In this document: positions 1 through 5,082 of the stretch, in pieces | How positions within the stretch are numbered: the first letter of the stretch is position 1 | Layout: each line of letters opens with the position of its first letter | NCBI GenBank assembly: GCA_015654715.1 | Contig: JAATGK010000474.1 | Coordinates: forward strand, 1 to 7,044 | DNA length: 7,044 bases | Source of the DNA: Alphaproteobacteria bacterium | GTDB lineage: Bacteria; Pseudomonadota; Alphaproteobacteria; Micropepsales; Micropepsaceae | Direction of reading: 5' to 3' | Made by a program: the position numbers and the translations under genes | The notes under the pieces: generated by a model | The model's database searches: none | What the model saw: the letters and a program-made list of their open reading frames with translations, nothing else | Told to the model about the DNA's origin: nothing

Positions 1-46
1 AGGTGGGCGGGCAAGCGGGCGGGACCGGAAAGACGGGGATGAGCCA

Positions 47-1369
47 ATGAACCCGGAATTCCAGCGCAATGCCTGGCTTGAACTGACGCCGCTGCGCCGC
101 GTCGTGATGGGCACGGTGCTGGCGCTGGCCTTTTTTGCGGCGGCCTTGAGTGGCGGCGTTACCAATCCCGGAGCGGTGGCGCGCTTCATGTTTGCCGCCA
201 TCTTGGTGTGTGTGTGCACCCGCAACGCCGCGCGCAGCGTGGTCGGCGAAAGCCGCGAGCGCACCTGGGACGGCCAGCGGCTGGCGTCGCTCGGGCCCGG
301 CACGATGATGTGGGGCAAGCTGTTCGGCGCCACCATCTACAACTGGTTCGGCGGAATCATCTGTCTCGTCGTGATCGCTGCCGATGCCATCAATAGCCAA
401 GGCGCCGGGTTTGCGTTTACCGACATCGTCTATTGGATCGCCATGGGCATCATCGCCCAGGCCGCCAGCCTGCTCGCCAGCCTGATCGCGGCGCGCCGCC
501 GCCAGGGGCGCACTCCGTTCGAGATATTGCTGTATCAGGTCGTCGGCCTTGCCGCTGCTTACGCGGTGTGGGCAATCGCCAACCCGGACGGCGAGACCAT
601 CGGTATTTTTGCCAAGACCGCAGACCTCGTCTGGTGGGGGCAAACGCTGCCGACCGCGGGCTTTCTGCTCGCGTCGCTGGCCGTCTTCACCGGCTGGATT
701 CTAACCGGCTGCTATCGCCAGATGCGGCTGGAACTGAAACTCTCCAACGGGCCTTACGTGTGGCTCGGCTTCCTGATTTTCATGACGGTCTATGCCGCGG
801 GCTTCGGCGCTTTTGCATCGCCGGGCGGGCATTTCGACGAGATCACGCGCCGCCTCATCATGGCCGCGCTGGTGGCGGCCGCTCTCGCCTATCTCACCGT
901 GATCCTGGAGCCCAAGAGCCGCGTCAAGCTGCGCTGGCTGGCGAGCGAATTCGGCAAATTCCATATCGGCACCGCGCTGACGCATCTGCCGTGCTGGCTG
1001 ATGTCGTATCTGTTCACCGCCCTGATCGCGATCGCTTTGCTGCTGCGGCTCGGCCTGTCGGGGATGGGCCCCGAGCTGGCCACGACCGGTGCTGTGCTCG
1101 GCTTCGTCACCCGCGACATCGCCATCGTGGTGCTGATGAACATGGTAGCGCGGCGGCGCGGCGGCGATTTCCTGGCGCTGGCCGTTCTGTTTCTACTCTA
1201 CGCGCTGCTGCCTTCGATCGTCGCCGGGATGCATTACGACAGCGGCCGGGCGCTCTTCCTGCCGCTCCAGACCGATCCGTTGTGGCTGAGCCCGGTGGTC
1301 GCGTGGCTGGAAGCCATCGTCATCTGGACGGTCGCCGCCACCCAGATCTCGCTGGCGGAGAAGCGCTAA
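47..1369 (+). CDS. Polytopic membrane protein, unknown role (permease-like)
   Basis: I do not recognise this 440-residue protein as a named family. It is clearly an integral inner-membrane protein: about 12 hydrophobic stretches can be read, near residues 19-36, 44-58, 94-113, 125-148, 160-178, 202-222, 236-256, 267-286, 313-334, 348-366, 374-395 and 413-433. A charged cytoplasmic-type loop (about 60-92) contains ERTWDGQRLASLGPGTMMWGK, which resembles the loop of ABC-2-type permeases where a 'work done, then KL.G' pattern precedes the next span; that resemblance is from memory and is weak. No catalytic motif is visible. The ATG at 47 has a GGGGA stretch at 35-39 as a modest Shine-Dalgarno sequence. 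The frame stays open upstream to the window edge, so a longer start is possible. The ATG overlaps a TGA (ATGA, 47-50), which is compatible with coupling to an upstream gene outside the window, perhaps an ATPase partner; this is inference. Its stop overlaps the recG stop by 4 bp. Confidence 0.8.
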   Translation: MNPEFQRNAWLELTPLRRVVMGTVLALAFFAAALSGGVTNPGAVARFMFAAILVCVCTRNAARSVVGESRERTWDGQRLASLGPGTMMWGKLFGATIYNWFGGIICLVVIAADAINSQGAGFAFTDIVYWIAMGIIAQAASLLASLIAARRRQGRTPFEILLYQVVGLAAAYAVWAIANPDGETIGIFAKTADLVWWGQTLPTAGFLLASLAVFTGWILTGCYRQMRLELKLSNGPYVWLGFLIFMTVYAAGFGAFASPGGHFDEITRRLIMAALVAAALAYLTVILEPKSRVKLRWLASEFGKFHIGTALTHLPCWLMSYLFTALIAIALLLRLGLSGMGPELATTGAVLGFVTRDIAIVVLMNMVARRRGGDFLALAVLFLLYALLPSIVAGMHYDSGRALFLPLQTDPLWLSPVVAWLEAIVIWTVAATQISLAEKR

Positions 1370-3447
1370 CCCGCGCGCAGATACTTCACCGCTTCGTCGC
1401 GTCCGAACAGATAGAGCAACACGCGTAAGGCTTCGCCGCGCGGCGATTTGAGATCGGGATCGCGCGACAGGATCAGCCCGGCATCGTCGCGCGCGGCGGC
1501 CAGCAGATCGCCGTGAACGGCGATATCGGCCATGCGAAATTCGAGCTGGCCGCTTTGGCGCGTGCCGAGGAGTTCGCCGGGGCCGCGCAGCTTCAGATCT
1601 TCTTCGGCAATCACGAAGCCGTCGTCGGTATCGCGCAAGACCGCCAGTCGCGCTTTGGCGGTTTCGCCGATCGGCGGCACGTAAACGAGCAAACAACTCG
1701 ATTTGCCGCTGCCGCGCCCGACCCGGCCGCGAAGCTGGTGCAATTGGGCGAGGCCGAAGCGCTCGGCATGTTCCACCACCATGATGGTGGCTTCCGGCAC
1801 ATCGACGCCGACTTCGATCACCGTGGTGGCGACCAGCACTTGCAATTCGCCGGTCTTGAACTTTGCCATCGCGGCATCGCGCTCGGCCGGTTTCATGCGG
1901 CCATGGACGAGGCCGACCATCGGGCCGAGCGTGGCTTGCAGTTCCTTGGCGCGCTCCTCGGCGGCGGCGAGGTCGATTTTTTCCGACTCCTCCACCAGCG
2001 GGCACACCCAATAGGCGCGGGCACCCTTGGCAATCGCCGTGCGCAGACGTTCGACCACATCGCCCAGCCGTTCGGCCGGCAAGACGCGGGTATCCACCGG
2101 CTGGCGTCCGGGCGGGCGGCCATAGAGGCGCGAGACATCCATGTCGCCATAGGCGGTCAGCGCCAAGGTGCGCGGGATCGGCGTCGCCGTCATCACCAGC
2201 ACATCGGTGACGTGCTCGCCTTTGCCTTGCAGGGTCATGCGCTGATGCACGCCGAAGCGATGCTGTTCGTCGACCACCACCAGGCCAAGGTCCTTGAACG
2301 CGACGTCGTCGGAGAAGAGGGCATGGGTGCCGACCAAGATGTCGATCTCGCCTGCCGCCAGCGCCGCCAGCAACGCCTCGCGCGGTGCGCCTTTTTCGCG
2401 GCCGGTGAGAATTGCCATGCGCACGCCCGCGGCGGCCGCCAGCGGCTCCAGCGCCGTCCTGTGCTGGCGCGCGAGGATTTCGGTCGGCGCCATCAAGGCC
2501 CCTTGGGCGCCCGCTTCCACCGCCGCGAGCAGCGCCAGGAAGGCCACCACGGTTTTGCCCGAACCGACATCGCCTTGTAACAGGCGCAACATGCGGGCGG
2601 GCGAGGCCATGTCGGCTTCGATTTCGCCGACGGCTTGCACTTGCGCCTCGGTCAGGGTGAATTGCAGCGCCGCCAGCGCTTTTGCTTTCAGCCGTCCGTC
2701 GCCTTGCAAAACACGGCCCTTGTTGGCGGCGCGCATCTGGCGGCGGATCAGCATCAGCGCGAGCTGGTTGGCGAGGAGCTCGTCATACGCCAGCCGCTGA
2801 CGCTCGGGCGTCGTCGGTGCCAGATCGTCCTCATGCACCGGCGCATGGGCTTTTTTGATCGCGTCGGCAAACGGCGGCCAGCCGCGCTGTTTCTGGTAAG
2901 CCGGATCGAGCCACTCCGGCATCACCGGCACTTTTTCCAGCGCCCCGCGGATCGCTTTGCCCAGCACCTTGCCGGAAAGCCCTTCGGTCAGCGGATAGAC
3001 TGGCTCGTGCAGCGGCATGTCCTCGCCCGGCGCGGCGATGAAATCGGGATGCGGCATCTGCAGCCGGTTGTTGAAGCGTTCCACACGCCCACTGATGATC
3101 CGCTGGCTGCCGACCGGCAGCGACTTGTTCAGCCAATCGGGATGGGCGTGGAAGAAGATGAGTTCGATCGCGGCGGTGTCGTCGGTGCAGCGCACTTTAT
3201 AGGGCTGGCGCTTGTCGCGCGGTGCGATGTGGTCGAGCACATTCACCGTCACCGTGGCGATGCGCCCTTCCTCGGCCCGGATCAGCTTGGGCCGGTAGGA
3301 ACGGTCGATCACCCCGACCGGCAAGTCAAACACGAGGTCCTTCAGCCGCGTCCCGGCCACGGTGGCGATCATTTTCTCCAGCCACGGCCCCACCCCCGGC
3401 AAAGAGCGGGTGTCGGCAAACAAGGGAAAGAGAATCGCAGGGCGCAT
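1366..3447 (-). CDS. recG: ATP-dependent DNA helicase RecG
   Basis: This is a 693-residue superfamily 2 double-stranded DNA translocase that reverses stalled replication forks and drives branch migration of Holliday junctions and R-/D-loops. The N-terminal part (to about 250) is the OB-fold wedge region that grips branched DNA. The helicase core has Walker A GDVGSGKT (292-299), DEQH Walker B (393-396), TATPIPRT (420-427), VHGRM (514-518) and the motif VI region QLRGRVGRG (571-579). The C-terminal DLKLRGPGELLGTRQSG (617-633) is the RecG-type translocation hairpin segment. Length matches the family (about 690-700). I chose the ATG at 3447 because MRPAILFPLF followed by SLPGVGP is the usual alphaproteobacterial RecG N-terminus. 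An in-frame ATG at 3495 would add 16 residues and fits a possible leaderless promoter, so the start is not settled. Neither ATG has a good ribosome binding site. It is divergent from fic and convergent with the membrane-protein gene. Confidence 0.97.
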   Translation of the reverse strand: MRPAILFPLFADTRSLPGVGPWLEKMIATVAGTRLKDLVFDLPVGVIDRSYRPKLIRAEEGRIATVTVNVLDHIAPRDKRQPYKVRCTDDTAAIELIFFHAHPDWLNKSLPVGSQRIISGRVERFNNRLQMPHPDFIAAPGEDMPLHEPVYPLTEGLSGKVLGKAIRGALEKVPVMPEWLDPAYQKQRGWPPFADAIKKAHAPVHEDDLAPTTPERQRLAYDELLANQLALMLIRRQMRAANKGRVLQGDGRLKAKALAALQFTLTEAQVQAVGEIEADMASPARMLRLLQGDVGSGKTVVAFLALLAAVEAGAQGALMAPTEILARQHRTALEPLAAAAGVRMAILTGREKGAPREALLAALAAGEIDILVGTHALFSDDVAFKDLGLVVVDEQHRFGVHQRMTLQGKGEHVTDVLVMTATPIPRTLALTAYGDMDVSRLYGRPPGRQPVDTRVLPAERLGDVVERLRTAIAKGARAYWVCPLVEESEKIDLAAAEERAKELQATLGPMVGLVHGRMKPAERDAAMAKFKTGELQVLVATTVIEVGVDVPEATIMVVEHAERFGLAQLHQLRGRVGRGSGKSSCLLVYVPPIGETAKARLAVLRDTDDGFVIAEEDLKLRGPGELLGTRQSGQLEFRMADIAVHGDLLAAARDDAGLILSRDPDLKSPRGEALRVLLYLFGRDEAVKYLRAG

Positions 3448-3500
3448 AGGGCAAAAAATACGGCTTATTAGTTCCGTCGTCTCGGCAGGTGTCATGGAGG

Positions 3501-3523
3501 GATATATAAAAACTATCCGTCTA
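3501..3523 (-). promoter_or_regulatory. Putative recG promoter
   Basis: Read on the minus strand, TATATC (3506 to 3501) lies 5 nt before the ATG at 3495. A TAGACG -35-like hexamer (3523 to 3518) sits 11 bp upstream of it, which is shorter than a normal spacer. The -10 element matches TANAWC, the core of the Caulobacter-type housekeeping -10 as I recall it. Transcription would begin at or next to the 3495 ATG, giving either a leaderless message or a leader of about 48 nt for the 3447 start. Other minus-strand -10-like hexamers exist in this AT-rich stretch (TATACT at 3530 to 3525, TATAAT at 3565 to 3560), so the assignment is tentative. Confidence 0.35.
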
Positions 3524-3538
3524 TAGTATAATTAATAA

Positions 3539-3569
3539 TTGACTTTCAGACTGAATTTTATTATATATC
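3539..3569 (+). promoter_or_regulatory. Putative fic promoter, leaderless type
   Basis: TTGACT (3539-3544, 5 of 6 to the sigma-70 -35 consensus) is followed after 17 bp by TATATA (3562-3567). The shifted reading TATATC (3564-3569) has a 19-bp spacer. The start codon is at 3574, so the expected transcription start falls on or beside the ATG. No Shine-Dalgarno sequence precedes the ATG; the bases there are CCGGC. Both facts point to a leaderless transcript. A perfect TATAAT at 3527-3532 is also present on this strand but has no plausible -35 partner. Confidence 0.5.
3545..3555. promoter_or_regulatory. 11-bp palindrome in the fic promoter spacer, possible operator
   Basis: TTCAG-A-CTGAA is a perfect odd palindrome with 5-bp arms. 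It starts immediately after the putative -35 hexamer and lies wholly inside the spacer before the -10. A protein bound there would block RNA polymerase. The Fic protein carries a C-terminal winged-helix-like region, so autoregulation is one possibility, but nothing in the sequence proves this. Such a short palindrome can also arise by chance. Confidence 0.3.
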
Positions 3570-3573
3570 CGGC

Positions 3574-4746
3574 ATGATCTACGCGACCCCACAACTGGAG
3601 GAAGAAGACGAAGCAGTCCTGACGCTGATTCACGAGCAACGGGAAACGCTCCGCTACAGTGTGGCCCAGGCGCCGAACCGCTGGTCGGGTTTCTTGCGCC
3701 GCAATACTTTCGCGCGCGCGCTTCAGGGCTCCAACAGTATCGAGGGGATCAACGCATCTCTAAGCGATGCCGTGGCCATCGTTGACGACGAAAAGCCGGA
3801 CACCATCGAAGAGGAAACTTACCAAGCGCTGGCCGGTTATCGCAATGCGCTGACCTACATCCTGCAAACTCACGATGATCCCACTTTCGAACTGAACGCG
3901 CAGGTGGTCAAAAGTCTGCACTTCATCATGCTGTCCTATGACCTGACCAAAGCGCCGGGACAGTTTCGCTCGGGCTCGATCTTTATTGTCAACGAACCGA
4001 GCGGGCAGACCGTCTATGAAGGGCCGGATGCATTTCGAGTGCCCGAATTGGTGAACGAGTTGATTGCGTCCTTGGTCCAAGGCGCGGACGTCGACCCCAT
4101 GGTCCGTGGGGCGATGGCGCATCTGAATCTGACTATGATCCATCCCTTCAAGGACGGTAACGGGCGGATGGCGCGTGCGCTTCAAACGCTGGTTATGACG
4201 CGTAACGGTGTTTTGAGTCCGATGTTCTGCGGCATCGAGGAATGGTTGGGGCGCAACACGGAAGCTTACTATCAAATTCTCGCGGAGGTCGGGCAGGGAG
4301 CCTGGAATCCTTCGCACGACGCATCGCCATGGGTGAAGTTCTGCCTGCGCGCGCATTACCAGCAAGCCGCAACGCTGGTGCAAAGAGACAAGGCTATGAC
4401 GCGCGCTTTCGACGAGATCATGAAACTCAGCGTTGTCCATAAGCTGCATGACCGCATGGAAATGTCTTTGGTCGATGCGGCTTTTGGGTTCAAGATTCGC
4501 GCCGGTCGCTACCAGGAGGAGAACCAAGTTTCGGATGTCGTGGCCAGTCGTGACCTGCGACGGCTCTGTGAACTTGGGTTGCTGGAGCCCGTCGGCGAAA
4601 AGCGCGGTCGCTATTACATTGGGGCAAAGCCTCTCAGAGAAATCTATGTGCGTTCCAGACTTGGCAGAGTTCCGGTCGGCGATCCCTACGACATCGTTCG
4701 CAGGGCGCCCTCGAAAAACCAGCCGATGCTGCCCGGTGTCGGGTAG
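3574..4746 (+). CDS. Fic-domain protein (class II, self-inhibited), probable AMP transferase
   Basis: This 390-residue Fic-family enzyme probably transfers AMP from ATP to a hydroxyl side chain of a target protein; the target cannot be read from sequence. The complete core motif HPFKDGNGRMAR is at 190-201, with catalytic H190, the D-G-N-G-R anion-binding loop and the final R201. The N-terminal region carries the inhibitory S-x-x-x-E-G motif as SNSIEG (53-58; S53, E57), which defines class II Fic proteins with the autoinhibitory helix in the same chain. A separate antitoxin is therefore not needed, and none is adjacent. The flap region is near 133-150 (RSGSIFIVN onwards). Residues about 296-350, ending RGRYYIG, resemble a winged-helix DNA-binding domain, common at the C-terminus of this subgroup. 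The only sensible start is the ATG at 3574; no ribosome binding site is visible. Spot counts of three 60-base lines give about 50-55% GC, below the neighbours, and it lies between recG and sdhE, so recent acquisition is likely. No catalytic residue is missing. Confidence 0.95.
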   Translation: MIYATPQLEEEDEAVLTLIHEQRETLRYSVAQAPNRWSGFLRRNTFARALQGSNSIEGINASLSDAVAIVDDEKPDTIEEETYQALAGYRNALTYILQTHDDPTFELNAQVVKSLHFIMLSYDLTKAPGQFRSGSIFIVNEPSGQTVYEGPDAFRVPELVNELIASLVQGADVDPMVRGAMAHLNLTMIHPFKDGNGRMARALQTLVMTRNGVLSPMFCGIEEWLGRNTEAYYQILAEVGQGAWNPSHDASPWVKFCLRAHYQQAATLVQRDKAMTRAFDEIMKLSVVHKLHDRMEMSLVDAAFGFKIRAGRYQEENQVSDVVASRDLRRLCELGLLEPVGEKRGRYYIGAKPLREIYVRSRLGRVPVGDPYDIVRRAPSKNQPMLPGVG

Positions 4747-4754
4747 CCCCTGGC

Positions 4755-4779
4755 AGGACGGCAAGCCACACGCTATATC
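4755..4779 (+). promoter_or_regulatory. Putative sdhE-mfd promoter
   Basis: GCTATATC (4772-4779) matches, base for base, the Caulobacter-type housekeeping -10 pattern GCTANAWC as I recall it. Ten bases upstream lies AGGACGG (4755-4761), 5 of 7 to the matching -35 pattern TTGACGS. The -10 ends 6 nt before the sdhE ATG, so transcription should start at or within a base or two of the start codon. The short gap after fic (39 bp) contains no terminator hairpin, so read-through from fic into sdhE is also possible. Confidence 0.5.
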
Positions 4780-4785
4780 TCCTCC

Positions 4786-5082
4786 ATGTCCAATGCTTCA
4801 GACGGAGGGTCCCTCGGGGTCCGCCGCAAACAGCTATTGTTCCGGTGCCAGCGGCGCGGGTTCAAGGAGGTCGATTTGATCTTCGGAACCTTTGCCGCCC
4901 GCGAGATCGACAGCCTGGGTGCCGCCGATCTTGATGCCTTGGAAGCCCTGCTGAATGCACCGGATCAGGACGTTTTTGCTTGGCTGAAAAGCGAAATTCC
5001 GCTGCCGCCGGACTACGACACGCCTGTGTTCGCCCGCCTCCGGGCGCTGTGTTCGCGTAAGGACCCCACTTGGAACGTGTAA
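4786..5082 (+). CDS. sdhE: FAD assembly factor SdhE (succinate dehydrogenase assembly factor 2 family)
   Basis: This 98-residue small helical protein belongs to the SdhE/Sdh5 (DUF339) family, which helps attach FAD covalently to the flavoprotein subunit SdhA of succinate dehydrogenase in the cytoplasm. The family signature R-G-x-x-E is present as RGFKE (24-28) inside RRGFKEVDLIFGTFA. The later conserved DLDALEALL (48-56), FAWL (64-67) and IPLPPDY segments follow in the expected order. Length is normal for the family, with a slightly long, polar N-terminus (about 12 residues before RRK). The bases before the ATG are TCCTCC, the complement of a Shine-Dalgarno sequence rather than one, so the message is probably leaderless. 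In many alphaproteobacteria this gene sits between recG and mfd, which supports the call. Its last 13 bases overlap the start of mfd. Confidence 0.95.
   Translation: MSNASDGGSLGVRRKQLLFRCQRRGFKEVDLIFGTFAAREIDSLGAADLDALEALLNAPDQDVFAWLKSEIPLPPDYDTPVFARLRALCSRKDPTWNV
5058..5072 (+). promoter_or_regulatory. Ribosome binding site and TTG start of mfd inside sdhE
   Basis: TAAGGA at 5058-5063 is a good Shine-Dalgarno match and ends 6 nt before TTG at 5070-5072. In the mfd frame the same bases 5058-5060 form a stop codon (TAA), so no upstream start is possible. The first in-frame ATG lies only at 5304, well inside conserved Mfd sequence. This fixes the start at TTG 5070 with good confidence. Its position within the sdhE coding sequence suggests translational coupling. 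Confidence 0.85.

Larger units (their letters stand above)
3500..3570. repeat. AT-rich inverted repeat bounding the divergent recG/fic promoter region
   Basis: GGATATATA at 3500-3508 is exactly complementary in reverse to TATATATCC at 3562-3570. The arms continue inward as A-rich and T-rich tracts with one or two mismatches. The 53 bp between the arms hold the candidate promoter boxes. Over 3501-3570 only about 15 of 70 bases are G or C, in strong contrast to the surrounding genes. Each arm carries a TATATC element pointing outward, towards recG on the left and fic on the right, so the symmetry probably reflects two mirrored -10 regions rather than a hairpin RNA. The recG/fic intergenic space holds no open reading frame I would call. 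Confidence 0.6.
3493..4788. repeat. Inverted repeat flanking the fic gene
   Basis: The left arm CATGGAGGGATATA (3493-3506) and the reverse complement of the right arm, CATGGAGGAGATATA (4774-4788), differ by a single inserted base. Each arm spans an ATG (recG upstream start on the left, sdhE start on the right), a CCTCC discriminator and a TATATC -10-like element. The coordinates cover the whole interval from arm to arm. The arms may be the mirrored promoter/start regions of the once-adjacent divergent recG and sdhE genes, or less likely the ends of an inserted cassette. I see no transposase and no clear target-site duplication. Confidence 0.5.

Noticed and set aside
1..46. Tail of an upstream gene
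   Set aside because: All three plus frames are open here and two end in TGA (40-42, 48-50). The stretch is too short to choose a frame or name a product.
433..1428. 331-codon plus-strand frame overlapping the membrane-protein gene
   Set aside because: It is an arginine/histidine-rich out-of-frame translation. The overlapping frame gives a coherent polytopic membrane protein.
1776..1790. CCACCAT-G-ATGGTGG palindrome
   Set aside because: It sits inside conserved RecG coding sequence (the EATIMVVEH region), and no T-run follows. It is most likely a coincidence of codons.
1513..2580. 355-codon plus-strand frame opposite recG
   Set aside because: It is antisense to the helicase core of RecG and has shadow-like composition.
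3448..3573. LexA-type SOS box (GTTC-N7-GTTC) upstream of recG or fic
   Set aside because: I looked for the spaced GTTC/GAAC pairs in the intergenic stretch and found none.
3574..4746. Fic as half of a two-gene toxin-antitoxin pair
   Set aside because: No small antitoxin gene is adjacent, and the inhibitory SxxxEG motif is in the Fic chain itself (residues 53-58).
3760..4764. 334-codon open frame antisense to fic
   Set aside because: It is opposite an intact Fic protein with all motifs. The predicted protein has no recognisable motif and its start has no supporting signal.
4747..4785. Possible terminator between fic and sdhE
   Set aside because: Only a 4-bp TGGC/GCCA pairing is present, with no T-run.
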